Assembly (NCBI RefSeq): GCF_001485495.1
Contig: NZ_BCNF01000026.1
Coordinates: forward strand, 1-64,000
DNA length: 64,000 nt
Origin: Gordonia desulfuricans NBRC 100010
GTDB taxonomy: Bacteria > Actinomycetota > Actinomycetes > Mycobacteriales > Mycobacteriaceae
Direction: 5' to 3'
Made by a program: the position numbers and the translations under genes. Every line of letters begins with the position of its first letter. Position 1 is the stretch's first letter. The notes under the pieces were generated by a model. The model had not been told where the DNA came from. It saw only the letters and a list, made by a program, of their open reading frames with translations, and did no database searches. Positions 27,350-36,470 of the stretch are shown here, piece by piece.

Positions 27350-28023
27350 CCCTTCCCCCCGAAGGGCCCGGCCCCGACCCGGACGACGCCACCCCGGCGT
27401 CCCGGCGGTCGGGCGACGAGGCGATCGGTCAGGCAGAGGCACGCGCCGTCGAGTCCGGCAGCCGCGAACGCAATCTGCCGACCTGGGACGACATCCCGCT
27501 CCCCCCGGACACCGCCAACCTGCGTCTGGGCGCCGACCTGCATCCGGGTCTGCTCGCCCTGCTGCCGATGGTCGGTGTGTGGCGCGGCGAGGGCGAGGCC
27601 AACGATCCCGAGTCCGGCGAGGACTATCACTTCGCCCAGCAGATCGTGGTCAGCCACGACGGCCAGAACTTCCTGAACTGGGAGTCGCGGTCGTGGGTGA
27701 TCGACGAGGACGCCAACTATGTGCGCCCCGACCTGCGCGAGACCGGGTACTGGCGGATCGGTGAGGACGACACCATCGAGCTGCTGCTGGCACACGCCGA
27801 GGGTTCGGTGGAGCTGTTCTACGGGACACCGCTCAACCAGACCGCGTGGGAACTGGCGACCGACGTCGTGATCAAGTCCGAATCCGGCTTCCGGACCGGC
27901 GGCGCCAAACGTCTCTACGGTCTGGTCGAAGACGGCGACCTGGCCTACGTCGAGGAACGCGTCGACTCCGACGGCGACCTCATCCCGCGGCTGTCGGCCA
28001 AACTGCGCCGCCACGTCGGCTAG
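27346..28023 (+). CDS. Nitrobindin-like/FABP-type beta-barrel protein
   Basis: A 225-residue protein. A disordered N-terminal 60 residues precede a ten-strand barrel of the DUF1794/THAP4 family. The diagnostic GxWxGxG motif is VGVWRGEGE, and the last residues RRHVG hold the candidate proximal heme histidine. The homologue Rv0813c has a fatty-acid-binding-protein-like structure, and heme-bound relatives detoxify peroxynitrite. The start is GTG at 27346, overlapping the small membrane gene. It converges with the ferric ABC operon with a 4-bp overlap. Confidence 0.87.
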   Translation: MTLPPEGPGPDPDDATPASRRSGDEAIGQAEARAVESGSRERNLPTWDDIPLPPDTANLRLGADLHPGLLALLPMVGVWRGEGEANDPESGEDYHFAQQIVVSHDGQNFLNWESRSWVIDEDANYVRPDLRETGYWRIGEDDTIELLLAHAEGSVELFYGTPLNQTAWELATDVVIKSESGFRTGGAKRLYGLVEDGDLAYVEERVDSDGDLIPRLSAKLRRHVG

Positions 28024-29201
28024 ACCGGCCCACCCGGCCGGTCGCCGGCGACGAAATGCAGGGGGCGGCGCACCTCCAGGACGACGTCGTCCCCGGGTCG
28101 CAACGGTTCCAGCGCCTCGGCGAGTACGGTCCCGGTGACCTGGTTCGCGGTTCCTGACATCCCGGTGACCTGTGCGGTGACCCCGGTGATCTGTGCGGTC
28201 ACCACCGTGCGATCTCCGGCGTACTCGGTGCCGGTCACCACCGCGGCCACCGTGCCGGCGCCCGCGTCCATCTCGTGTGCGCGCCTGCAGCCCACATCGG
28301 CGGCACGGATCAGCAGCCGCCCCGGTCCGTGACCGCGGGTCGCGAGATCCACCTCGCCGAGCGTGCACCGCGCACGGTCGGTGTCGGCGACGGCATCCAC
28401 CACCGAGACCGGCCCGAACAGGGCGGCCACCTCCGCATCGCGCGGTGACGCGTAGACCTCCTGCGGGGTCCCGATCTGGCGGATCCGTCCGTCGATCAGC
28501 ACCAGCACCTGATCGGCCATCGCGAGGGCCTCCTCCCGGTCGTGGGTCACGAGCAGTCCGGTACCCCCGTCGTCGAGGATCATCCGCCGGACCTCGGTGC
28601 GCAGACTCGCCCGCAGCGACGCATCGAGTGCCGAGAACGGTTCGTCGAGGCAGGTCAGCGCCGGTCGTGGGGCGAGCGCGCGGGCCAGCGCGACGCGCTG
28701 TCGTTGCCCGCCGGACAATGCGGCGGGTCGCCGGTCGGCCAGCTCGCCCATCCCGATCAGGTCGAGCAGTCGGGCCACCCGCGCGCCGCGATCAGCCCGG
28801 GGCACACCGAATCCGATGTTGCGCGCCACCGACAGATGCGCGAACAGGGATCCGTCCTGCGGCACCAGACCGATCGAGCGTCGTTCGGGTGGTACCCAGG
28901 TGTGTGCGGCGGCGACGGTGCGCAGCCGGCCGCCGGCGGTCCCGCCGGCACCGGCCACCTCGACGGTCCCCCGGCGGATCGGTTCCAGTCCGGCGACCGC
29001 CCGCAGCAGGGTCGACTTGCCACAGCCGGACGGGCCCACCACCACGGTGATCGTCGAGCGCGGCACCGTGAAGCAGATGTCACCGATCACGTCGGTGGTG
29101 CGGGCGGCACCGGTCCGGTATCCGACGGCCAGGTCGGCGACGCGCAGGACGAGATCGTCGGCCGATCCTGCGGTGACGGCTGCGGTCGTGGCGTCGGTCA
29201 T
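28020..29201 (-). CDS. Ferric iron ABC transporter ATP-binding protein (FbpC/AfuC type)
   Basis: A 393-residue ABC ATPase with a C-terminal TOBE regulatory domain. Walker A is GPSGCGKST near residues 54-62, the signature [15 protein letters not shown], and Walker [11 protein letters not shown]. The long C-terminal portion with [10 protein letters not shown] and EYAGDRTVV strands is the TOBE fold of FbpC-like proteins. An open frame extends to 29321, but the ATG at 29201 has GAGGAGAGCC upstream and overlaps the permease stop (ATGA). Third gene of a binding protein-permease-ATPase operon. Confidence 0.9.
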   Translation of the reverse strand: MTDATTAAVTAGSADDLVLRVADLAVGYRTGAARTTDVIGDICFTVPRSTITVVVGPSGCGKSTLLRAVAGLEPIRRGTVEVAGAGGTAGGRLRTVAAAHTWVPPERRSIGLVPQDGSLFAHLSVARNIGFGVPRADRGARVARLLDLIGMGELADRRPAALSGGQRQRVALARALAPRPALTCLDEPFSALDASLRASLRTEVRRMILDDGGTGLLVTHDREEALAMADQVLVLIDGRIRQIGTPQEVYASPRDAEVAALFGPVSVVDAVADTDRARCTLGEVDLATRGHGPGRLLIRAADVGCRRAHEMDAGAGTVAAVVTGTEYAGDRTVVTAQITGVTAQVTGMSGTANQVTGTVLAEALEPLRPGDDVVLEVRRPLHFVAGDRPGGPV

Positions 29202-30667
29202 GGCTCTCCTCGGGGCAGGAATCGGGTCGAGAGCACCACCGTGGGCACCGACGACACCGCGATGAGCACCAGACCGAGGACTGCGGCCTGGCCGTGGTGC
29301 AGTTCGTTGACGGCGCTCCACATGTCGGTGGCCAGGGTGCGGGTGCCGATCGGGGCCAGCATCAGCGTGGCGGGCAGTTCCTTGGCGATCGACAGGGCGG
29401 CCAGGCCCGCCCCGGCCAGCAGCGCCGGTGCGGTGGCGGGCAGCGTCACCCGCAGCAGGGTGCCGACGGCGCCGACCCCGAGGGTGCGCGATGCCCCCTC
29501 GACGCCTCCGGGCAACGCGTCGAGTTCACTGCGCAGCGGTCCCAGGCACAGCGGCAGGAACAGGATCAGATAGGCCACGACGAGCAGGGTGGTGGTGAGG
29601 TAGAGCCCCGGGGCCGCCCGCACCCCGAAGAACACCAGCGCCACCGCGACGGTGATCCCAGGCAGGGCGAAGCCCAGATACACGATCACCTCGACGAGAT
29701 GTGCGGTGCGACTGCGTGGGCGCCGCAGGAACAGTGCCACCCCCACGGCGATCACCGCGATCACCGCGGCGGCCACGACGGCGAGCCGAAAGGTGTTGAT
29801 CGCCAGCGGCCCCACCCACTCGAGGACGGTGCGGCCGTCGGGTGTCGCCCGCCGCGAGGCGACGATCTCGCGGATCAGGGCGAGAACCGGGGCCAGCACA
29901 CCGATCCCGACGACGCCGGCCATCGCGACCCAGGCGAGTGTCGAATCACGCTGCACCACAGGACGGCCCACCGCGGTCACCGCAGACCCCGCCGGCCGGA
30001 TCAGTCGTTCGAGCAGGGCGAGGCCGACGGCCATCGTCACCAGCAGGCAGGCGTACACCGCGGCCAGGGACCGGTCGACGGAACCGTTGTACGCGTTGTG
30101 GATTCCCACCGTGAACACGTCGTATCGGACGACCGCCGGACCACCGAAGTCGCTGATCGCATACAGCGCCACCAGCAGTGCCCCACCGAGGACCGCCGGG
30201 GCGATCCGGGGCCCGGTGGTGCGCAGGAAGGCCACCACGGGTGTGCAGCCGAGGGTGCGGGCCACGTCCTCGGCCGAACGCCCCGTCCCCGACAGCGCCG
30301 CAACGGCCGGGAGCATGACCAGCGGATAGCAGGTCATGGTGAGGACCAGCACGGCGGCACCGAACCCCTCGAACCCGGGAACCAGCCGGCCCCAGGCGAA
30401 TCCGGCGATGTAGGAGGGGATCGCGAGCGGGGCGGCCAGCATCGTGACCCAGATCGGTCGGCCCCGGGAGACACCGCGGCTCACCCCCACCGCCAGGCCC
30501 ACCCCGATCAGCACCGACAGCACCGTCACGGTGAGCGCCAGCCGGGCCGTGTTGGTGACCAGATCGAGGGTCCGCGTCCGGAACACCGCGGCCCGCACGG
30601 TGTCACCTCCGGCACCGCCCGCGCGGATCACCAGGTACACCACGACGAGCGTCACCAGCATCGCCAC
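29198..30667 (-). CDS. Ferric iron ABC transporter permease (FbpB/AfuB type)
   Basis: A fused double permease (489 residues from GTG 30667) with about twelve helices and two EAA-type loops, EDVARTLGCTPVVAF and EGASRTLGVGAVGTL. It forms the channel for iron delivered by the upstream binding lipoprotein. With the GTG start, the first helix is cut short. The frame is open back to a CTG at 30742 that overlaps the binding-protein stop (CTGA) and has GAGGTG at good spacing. That start would restore a full first helix and give 514 residues. The annotated 5' end is therefore tentative. Confidence 0.9.
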   Translation of the reverse strand: MAMLVTLVVVYLVIRAGGAGGDTVRAAVFRTRTLDLVTNTARLALTVTVLSVLIGVGLAVGVSRGVSRGRPIWVTMLAAPLAIPSYIAGFAWGRLVPGFEGFGAAVLVLTMTCYPLVMLPAVAALSGTGRSAEDVARTLGCTPVVAFLRTTGPRIAPAVLGGALLVALYAISDFGGPAVVRYDVFTVGIHNAYNGSVDRSLAAVYACLLVTMAVGLALLERLIRPAGSAVTAVGRPVVQRDSTLAWVAMAGVVGIGVLAPVLALIREIVASRRATPDGRTVLEWVGPLAINTFRLAVVAAAVIAVIAVGVALFLRRPRSRTAHLVEVIVYLGFALPGITVAVALVFFGVRAAPGLYLTTTLLVVAYLILFLPLCLGPLRSELDALPGGVEGASRTLGVGAVGTLLRVTLPATAPALLAGAGLAALSIAKELPATLMLAPIGTRTLATDMWSAVNELHHGQAAVLGLVLIAVSSVPTVVLSTRFLPRGEP

Positions 30668-30738
30668 GGCGATACCGGTGACGCCCGCGAGGACTCGGAT
30701 GCCCCGGTCGGCACGCGACCCCGACGAGACCGAGAACC

Positions 30739-31773
30739 TCAGACCGCACCCACCTCGGTGAGCATCCGTTCGGTCCCCGCGACATCGGCGAGGTCGTCGA
30801 GATCGACGGTCGGCGGATGCAGATCGGCGAGCAGCGGCGGGATGCCGGCCACCGGGATCGGGATGTCACCGGTGATCGCATACTCGCCGACCTCGGTGGT
30901 GAAGTACTTCTGGTTGTCGGCGGTGAACATCGCCCGGACGAAGTCGAAGGCTTTCTCCTTGTTCGGCGAGCTCTTGAGCACCGCGATGCCCGCGACGTTG
31001 ACCAGCGCTCCGGGGTCGCCGTCGGCGAAGAAGTGCAGGCGCGAGGCCACCGCGTCGATCCCCTTCTCCTCCACCTCCTGCACCCAGTAGTAGTGGTTGG
31101 TCAGTCCGGTCGCGACGGTCCCGTCGTCGACCGCCTTGACCAGCGGCCCGTTGCCGTCGAATGCCTTGGGCTCGTTGGCCATGAAGCGGGTCAGCCAGTC
31201 GCGTGCGGCGTCGTCACCGCGGATCAGGCGCAGTCCGGTGACGAAGGACTTGAACGACGGGTTGGTCGGCGCATAGCCCACCTGGCCGCGGAAGCGCGGA
31301 TCGAGCAGACCGTCGATCCCGGCGGGCAGATCGGCGGCCGGCACCTTCGACGGGTTGTAGAGCAGCACGCGTGACCGTGCCGACGTGGCAGCCCAGCCAC
31401 CCGACTCCGACCGGTAGGTCGCCGGAACCCGGTCGACGATGTCGGCAGGCAGCGGCTCGAGTAGCCCGGCCATCGCGAGGGCGCCCAGTTCGCCTGCATC
31501 CTGCGCGAAGAACAGGTCGGCCGGGGAGTGCTCCCCCTCCTCGAGGATCTGTGCGGCCTTCTTGTCGTAGGCGGGGGTGACGGTCACGCCGACGTCGACA
31601 CCCTCGACGAGCGGACCCACCAGGGACTCCGACCGGCCCGAGTACAGCGTCAGCGAGCCGTCACCGTCGCCTGTCCCGCCGCCCTCGTCCGACCCGCCGC
31701 TGCAGGCGACGGTTCCCGCCAGCACCACCGCCAGCACTGCGGCCACCAGGCCCGCTCGTCTGGTTCGCTTCAT
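30739..31773 (-). CDS. Ferric iron ABC transporter substrate-binding lipoprotein (FbpA/AfuA type)
   Basis: A 344-residue extracytoplasmic binding protein. The signal peptide ends in the lipobox AGTVAC followed by a Gly/Asp-rich linker. The mature protein begins SLTLYSGRSESLV, typical of the family 1 iron-binding fold, and carries the adjacent tyrosines NHYYWVQEV that coordinate Fe3+ in FbpA proteins. First gene of a three-gene operon. A weak iron box lies 45 bp upstream. Confidence 0.92.
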   Translation of the reverse strand: MKRTRRAGLVAAVLAVVLAGTVACSGGSDEGGGTGDGDGSLTLYSGRSESLVGPLVEGVDVGVTVTPAYDKKAAQILEEGEHSPADLFFAQDAGELGALAMAGLLEPLPADIVDRVPATYRSESGGWAATSARSRVLLYNPSKVPAADLPAGIDGLLDPRFRGQVGYAPTNPSFKSFVTGLRLIRGDDAARDWLTRFMANEPKAFDGNGPLVKAVDDGTVATGLTNHYYWVQEVEEKGIDAVASRLHFFADGDPGALVNVAGIAVLKSSPNKEKAFDFVRAMFTADNQKYFTTEVGEYAITGDIPIPVAGIPPLLADLHPPTVDLDDLADVAGTERMLTEVGAV

Positions 31774-31817
31774 CGAATCCCACTCCCATCGGTCAATTCG
31801 GACATCGCGATGAGAGT

Positions 31818-31836
31818 AAAGAGAAGCCTTGCCTCA
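31818..31836 (-). promoter_or_regulatory. Weak IdeR-box-like site upstream of the ferric ABC operon
   Basis: AAAGAGAAGCCTTGCCTCA keeps the AGCCT core and matches 11 of 19 consensus positions. It is poorer than the three other boxes and is listed because an iron transporter follows. Confidence 0.3.
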
Positions 31837-31863
31837 CACGAGGTCCCGGCACTCAGGAAGTTT

Positions 31864-31885
31864 CAGCGTTCTCACAGGAACGCTG
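31864..31885 (-). terminator. Stem-loop downstream of the unknown gene at 31898
   Basis: CAGCGTTC and GAACGCTG form an 8-bp stem with a six-base loop, 12 bp past the stop codon, separating the gene from the ferric operon promoter. No clear T-tract. Confidence 0.6.
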
Positions 31886-31897
31886 TGAAGCGGCAGG

Positions 31898-32629
31898 TCA
31901 GGCGAATACCTGGAGCACGTCGACGACGACCGGACGGCGGTGGCGACGAGCCGCCTGCACATAGTGCAGGCCCGGACCGGGCGGGATCGGGACCCGCTCT
32001 CCCGGCCGGGCGACGACCAGATCGAAGGCTCCGCCGATCCCGGTCATCAGCACCGCGATGCGGACGCAGCCGTCGTTGTGGACCACCACCATCCCCCCGA
32101 CGTCGGTGTAGTGCACGCCCACATCGGCCGGGCACAGGCGGTGATCGTCGCGCCCGGGCCGCGGGGCGGTGCCGGGGGTCCAGAACTCGTCGGCCCCGGG
32201 CATCTGCGACCAGTCGACGGCCTCCGGTCGAGGCGGGTGCACGAGCACGATGGGATCGTCGTCGGTGCGGACCGGGTCGTCGACGATCTGGCCGACCAGC
32301 ATCGGTCGGCCATCCCGCCGTTCGCCTTGCAGGATGTGGAACTCGCTGTCGGGCAACGCCGCCGACGACCCGCTCGGCAGATGGGTGAACCGTGTGCCGG
32401 TGGTGCCGGTGAATCCCGGCAGGGAGAGTACGGCCAGGTCACCGCACCCGCGGTTGTGCAGGGTCAGGCGCGAGTCGGCGCGCCCCGGGGTGCAGGTGTA
32501 GGTCAGTCCGCCGGCGTGCCCGGTCAGCCAGGTGGCGGCGCCGTCGTCGGTCCACTCCGGGTCGCCCGGGGTGAGGAAGCGGTCGGCGACGCGTCGAGGT
32601 GCGCCGATCTCGGTGGTGATCACGGTCAT
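31898..32629 (-). CDS. Unknown 243-residue protein with an internal HN-x-GC repeat
   Basis: I do not recognise this family. The ATG at 32629 has GGAG nine bases upstream; a frame open to 32857 translates the structured leader and is rejected as N-terminus. Two segments about 126 residues apart look duplicated: residues 56-68 with H58-N-R-G-C62 then LAVL, and 182-194 with H184-N-D-G-C188 then IAVL. Each is followed by a Gly/Thr-rich loop and a Pro-Gly turn, suggesting a two-fold beta-rich domain with paired cysteines. There is no signal peptide or helix. It is preceded by a roughly 300-nt leader with promoter, mini-ORF and terminator, and followed by iron-transport genes. Confidence 0.65.
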   Translation of the reverse strand: MTVITTEIGAPRRVADRFLTPGDPEWTDDGAATWLTGHAGGLTYTCTPGRADSRLTLHNRGCGDLAVLSLPGFTGTTGTRFTHLPSGSSAALPDSEFHILQGERRDGRPMLVGQIVDDPVRTDDDPIVLVHPPRPEAVDWSQMPGADEFWTPGTAPRPGRDDHRLCPADVGVHYTDVGGMVVVHNDGCVRIAVLMTGIGGAFDLVVARPGERVPIPPGPGLHYVQAARRHRRPVVVDVLQVFA

Positions 32630-32740
32630 CGCAGTACTCCTCGTTCCGGACGCCGGATCGGTATGGTGCCGCCGGCTGTTCCAGTGCACCGCGCACGGGC
32701 GGGCCGGACACGAGTAGTGCGCTACCCGCAAAACGTGAAA

Positions 32741-32801
32741 CGGCCCCCGCACCGCCCGAGGCATCGGGCGTGTCGACCGGACGGGTCGGGTGCGGGGGCC
32801 G
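32741..32801 (-). terminator. Attenuator-like terminator in the leader of the 31898 gene
   Basis: Arms CGGCCCCCGCACC (32741-32753) and GGTGCGGGGGCCG (32789-32801) form a 13-bp GC stem around a loop that itself holds a GCCCGA/TCGGGC hairpin. In the leftward direction it is followed by TTTCACGTTTTG, so it resembles a factor-independent terminator placed 110 bp before the start codon. Confidence 0.7.
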
Positions 32802-32863
32802 GGTGACCACCTGGTATTCGCGGTGCAGAGACCTCCTGAGCGGATATCAGATGGCACTCCGCG

Positions 32864-32902
32864 TCAGCGGATGGTCACCTCACATGTCCCTGAGTAACTC
32901 AA
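32864..32902 (-). CDS. Possible leader mini-ORF (12 codons)
   Basis: TTG at 32902 starts MSYSGTCEVTIR and stops at 32864-32866. A perfect-looking ribosome site AAGGAGG lies nine bases upstream. It falls just after a predicted promoter and before the terminator. The stop codon lies inside a small hairpin (TCCGC-gtca-GCGGA, 32858-32871). Translation is plausible but unproven. Confidence 0.4.
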   Translation of the reverse strand: MSYSGTCEVTIR

Positions 32903-32933
32903 CTCGGACCACCTCCTTCCTCGTGTACTCCCG

Positions 32934-32963
32934 AAGTTACGCCCGATCTTCGGGGCGCGGCAA
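32934..32963 (-). promoter_or_regulatory. Predicted promoter of the structured leader
   Basis: Leftward reading gives TTGCCG, an 18-bp spacer, then TAACTT, close to the sigma-70-type consensus of this group. The start would be near 32927, so a leader of about 300 nt precedes the gene at 32629. A CCCGAAG/CTTCGGG inverted repeat (32930-32954) overlaps the spacer and may be an operator or the cydC terminator. Confidence 0.5.
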
Positions 32964-32991
32964 CGGGTTTTCGCGAAGCGGCCCGCACGGC

Positions 32992-34743
32992 TCATCCGAG
33001 GACGGCCGGCTCCAGCCGGATGACGTCGGCGGCGACGCCGTCGGGCAACTGATGGGTGACCACGATGACCGTCCGGTCGGGCCCGAACAGCGCGTCCGTC
33101 GGGTCGAGCAGGCGGTCCAGCAGACGCTGCGCATCGGCGGTGTCGAGATGCTCGGTCGGTTCGTCGAGCAGGACCACCGGTGCGCGATGGATCAGGGCGC
33201 GCGCCAGCAACAGTCGCCGACGCTGCCCGCCGCTGAGGGCCTCCGCCCCGCCGGTGAGGTCGGTGTCGAGCCCCTCGGGCAGCCGCGCCACCCAGCCGTC
33301 GAGGCCGACCTCGGTGAGCGCGGCATCGATCTCGGCGTCGGTGACGTCGCCGCGGGCGACGCGCAGGTTCTCCCGCACCGACGTCGAGAAGATATGCGCC
33401 TCCTCGGCGAAATAGCAGGCGGCCGAGCGGAGTTCGATCCGATCTCCGTTCTGCGCGCCGGTCGCGGCGGCGGTCACCGTGCCCGCGCACGGGGTGAGCA
33501 GCCCGGACAGGGTGAGCAGCAGCGTCGATTTCCCCACCCCGCTGGGACCGACGACGGCCAGCCGGGAACCGGGCGGCAGGGTGCGGGTGAGACCGTCGGC
33601 GGGGCCGAGGGTCTGCTCGGTCGACCACCCCCAGCGCATACCCCGCAGGTCGAGGGCGACCGGTCCGGGATGGACGGCGACGTCGTCGATCTGCTCGATG
33701 TCGTCCGGCTCGCCCGGATGTGCCCGCCCGTGGCCGGCGGCGCCGTCGACCAGTGCCATCACCCGGGCCGCCGCCTGGCGGCTGCGTTCGAGTTGGATAC
33801 CGGCCTCGGTGAGCGGTGCCGTCGACTCGAAGGACGAGAGCGGGAGCAGGATCAGCACACCGAGCAGCATCGGGGTGAGCGCTCCGGTCACCGAGGACAC
33901 GTCGGCCAGCGATCCGGTGACCTGCCCGGCCAGACCGATTCCGATCAGGCAGGCCGCCAGCAGGGAGACACCCAGCGACAGCGGGGTGGCGGCTCGCGCC
34001 GCGGCCTCGATCCGACGGCCACGGTCGGTGGCCACGATCGCGTCGGCATCGGCACGGCGGGCGGCGTCGAGCACGCTCTCGCGGCGACGGGCCACGACGA
34101 GTTCGGACGCATGCCACAGCGCGGTGGTGGTGGCGTCGGCGGACCGGTGCACGGCCTGCGCACCGTCGGCCAGTGTGCGGGCCGATCCGCGGGCCGCCAG
34201 CCAGGGCGCGATCACCCCGGACACGATCAGGGCCACGGCCAGCACCACTGCGGCCCAACCGGATACGAGGGCCATGATCGCGACCGCCGACGCGGAGGTG
34301 GTCAGTCCCACCCCGATCGGGATCATCGCGCGGATCAGTGCATTGCCGATCTCGTCGATGTCGTCGCCGGTGCGGGTCAGCAGTTCGCCGCGGCGCAGGG
34401 TCACCGAGTACGCGGGTGAACCCGACGCCAGCGCCAGATAGACACGCTCGCGGGCGGTGGCCATCGCGCCGAGCGCCAGATCGTGGGTGGCGAGGCGTTC
34501 GAGATAACGGAACAGGCCGCGCGAGATGCCCAGTGCCCGAACCGCGGTGATGGCGATCGACAGGTACAGCACCGGCGGCATCTGCCAGGCACGGGTGATC
34601 AGCCAGGCCGACAACGCGGCCAGCCCCAGCGCCGACAGCGCCCCGGCCACGCCCAGGATCAGCGGCAGCACGATCGCCCGGGCCCGCAGGCCCAGCAACC
34701 CCAGTGCGCGGATCAACGGGTCGGAACGCAGTTCAGCCCACAT
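32992..34743 (-). CDS. cydC: Thiol reductant ABC exporter subunit CydC
   Basis: A 583-residue half-transporter: six helices (about residues 15-310) then an ATPase with Walker A GPSGVGKST near residue 398, signature LSGGQRRRLLLARAL and Walker B VVLLDEPTEHLDT. CydDC exports glutathione or cysteine-like thiols and is needed to assemble cytochrome bd. The first 11 bp overlap the cydD end. Last gene of cydA-cydB-cydD-cydC. Confidence 0.93.
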   Translation of the reverse strand: MWAELRSDPLIRALGLLGLRARAIVLPLILGVAGALSALGLAALSAWLITRAWQMPPVLYLSIAITAVRALGISRGLFRYLERLATHDLALGAMATARERVYLALASGSPAYSVTLRRGELLTRTGDDIDEIGNALIRAMIPIGVGLTTSASAVAIMALVSGWAAVVLAVALIVSGVIAPWLAARGSARTLADGAQAVHRSADATTTALWHASELVVARRRESVLDAARRADADAIVATDRGRRIEAAARAATPLSLGVSLLAACLIGIGLAGQVTGSLADVSSVTGALTPMLLGVLILLPLSSFESTAPLTEAGIQLERSRQAAARVMALVDGAAGHGRAHPGEPDDIEQIDDVAVHPGPVALDLRGMRWGWSTEQTLGPADGLTRTLPPGSRLAVVGPSGVGKSTLLLTLSGLLTPCAGTVTAAATGAQNGDRIELRSAACYFAEEAHIFSTSVRENLRVARGDVTDAEIDAALTEVGLDGWVARLPEGLDTDLTGGAEALSGGQRRRLLLARALIHRAPVVLLDEPTEHLDTADAQRLLDRLLDPTDALFGPDRTVIVVTHQLPDGVAADVIRLEPAVLG

Positions 34744-36466
34744 GGACGACCTCCGGGAACTCGATCACCTCGTCGGCGAGGCCGCGCGCGACGTCGCGGT
34801 GGGCGACGACGATGACGGTGTCACCGGCGCGGGCACGGGCGGCGAGGGCCTCGAGCACGGTGCGTTCGGCGGCCGCGTCGAGGTGGGCGGTCGGTTCGTC
34901 GAGCAGCAGCAGCGGTGCGGGTGCGGCCAGCACGCGGGCCAGCGCCAGGCGTTGTCGCTGACCGGCCGACAGCCCCACTCCCCCGGCACCGAGCACGGTG
35001 TCGGGGCCGTCGGGCAGCGCGGCGAGCACCTCGTCGAATCCGGTGGTGGCACAGGCCCGTCGCAGGCCCTCCGGGTCGAGGGCGCCGAACAGGGCGAGGT
35101 TGTCGGCGACGGTCCCGGGGACCACCACCGGATGCTGTGGGAGCCAGGCGATCTGTTCGTGGTAGGCGCCGGGCTCGAGTTCGGCCACCGAGATCGGACC
35201 GACGAGCACAGACCCCTCCTCGGGGGCGAGCAGACCGAGGATCGCGGCGATCGCGGTGGACTTGCCGGAACCGTTCGGTCCGGTGAAGACCGTCAGCGCA
35301 CCCGGATTCGCCGTCGCCGACAACTCGTGCGGCGCCCATCCGTCCCGGCCGTGCACGCCGACATCGAGCAACCGGATCGGTTGTCCGGCAACGGTGCACG
35401 TGCGATTGCGGGCGTGTGGCGCATCGTCGTCGCCCGACTCGATGAGGTCGAGCACCTCGCGGGATGCGGCGACACCGTCGGCGGAGTTGTGGAACTGCGC
35501 ACCCACCTCACGCAACGGCTGATAGGCCTCCGGGGCCAGGATCAACGCGAGAATGCCTGCGTACAGACTCATCTCGCCACCCACCAGACGCAGGCCGATA
35601 CCCACTGCGACCAGTGCCACGCACAGGGTCGACAGCAGTTCGAGCACACCGCCGGACAGGAATGCCACCCGCAGCGCCGACATCGTCGAACGCTGGTGTG
35701 CGCGGCCGAGTTCGGCCACCTGGACCGCCGGTGCGCGGGCCCGGTTGAGTGCACGCAGGGTGGGCAGACCGGCGATCAGGTCGAGGAGCTGACCGGTCAG
35801 GCGGCTCATCGTGGCCAGTTTGCGTTCGGTGCGGTCGCGGGTCGTCACCCCGATCAGCACCATGAACAGCGGGATCAGCGGGAGCGTGATCAGGATGATC
35901 ACCGCCGACAGCCAGTCGGTCACCGCGATCACCGTCACCACGGTCGGGGTGACGAGCACCGTCACGATCAGGGCCGGCACGTACCCGGACAGGTACGGGC
36001 CGAGCGCATCCAGCCCACGCAGCAGTGTGGTGGTGGCATGATCGCGGCGCCGCAACAACTCTCGCGGCGAGGTGTGGTCGGGGTCGGTCAGACCCTCCAG
36101 CGCCCGCCCGCGGAGCTCGGTGATCGCCTGCGCGGCCGACCGGTGCGCATATCGGTCGTGGGCGTAGGAGGCGCCGACACGCACGGCGACGGCGGCCACC
36201 AGCACCCACAGGTGCCAGGCCTGGGCGCCGAGGCTGCGCCGGGACGGATCGGTGACCAGTTCGGACAGGATCGACGCGGTCATCGCCGCGGTGACGATCA
36301 CCGCCACCACGGTGACCGTGGCGAACAGGGCCGTCACCACCACATAGTGACGGGTGGTCCGGGAGTACCGCAGCAGTCGCGGGTCCAGCGGCGGCGCCGC
36401 ACGTCGGGCGCCGCCGCCGGCCGCTTCGGTCACCACCGGTGAGCGAGTGGTGATCGCTGGTGGCAC
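34733..36466 (-). CDS. cydD: Thiol reductant ABC exporter subunit CydD
   Basis: A 577-residue half-transporter with an N-terminal six-helix domain and an ATPase domain (Walker A TGPNGSGKST near residue 395, signature LSAGQRQRLALARVL, Walker B LLLLDEPTAHLD). Partner of CydC. The GTG at 36466 lies 4 bp after cydB. In mycobacteria cydD and cydC sit directly behind cydAB, as here. Confidence 0.93.
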   Translation of the reverse strand: MPPAITTRSPVVTEAAGGGARRAAPPLDPRLLRYSRTTRHYVVVTALFATVTVVAVIVTAAMTASILSELVTDPSRRSLGAQAWHLWVLVAAVAVRVGASYAHDRYAHRSAAQAITELRGRALEGLTDPDHTSPRELLRRRDHATTTLLRGLDALGPYLSGYVPALIVTVLVTPTVVTVIAVTDWLSAVIILITLPLIPLFMVLIGVTTRDRTERKLATMSRLTGQLLDLIAGLPTLRALNRARAPAVQVAELGRAHQRSTMSALRVAFLSGGVLELLSTLCVALVAVGIGLRLVGGEMSLYAGILALILAPEAYQPLREVGAQFHNSADGVAASREVLDLIESGDDDAPHARNRTCTVAGQPIRLLDVGVHGRDGWAPHELSATANPGALTVFTGPNGSGKSTAIAAILGLLAPEEGSVLVGPISVAELEPGAYHEQIAWLPQHPVVVPGTVADNLALFGALDPEGLRRACATTGFDEVLAALPDGPDTVLGAGGVGLSAGQRQRLALARVLAAPAPLLLLDEPTAHLDAAAERTVLEALAARARAGDTVIVVAHRDVARGLADEVIEFPEVVHVG

Positions 36467-36470
36467 ATGC

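Noticed and set aside
29294-31090. Rightward 598-codon frame over the ferric ABC genes
   Set aside because: Translation is rich in His/Gln/Arg repeats without domains; the opposite strand codes for the transporter.
32815-32840. CACCGCG stretch as a T-box antiterminator in the structured leader
   Set aside because: The TGG of the T-box core (AGGGTGGnACCGCG) is missing and no specifier stem could be drawn.
32630-32857. N-terminal extension of the 31898 gene
   Set aside because: It would translate through the terminator and leader; the ATG at 32629 has a ribosome site.
32770-36442. Two long rightward frames antisense to cydC and cydD
   Set aside because: Their translations are low-complexity Gly/Arg/His/Gln strings, while the leftward frames hold complete ABC transporter motifs.
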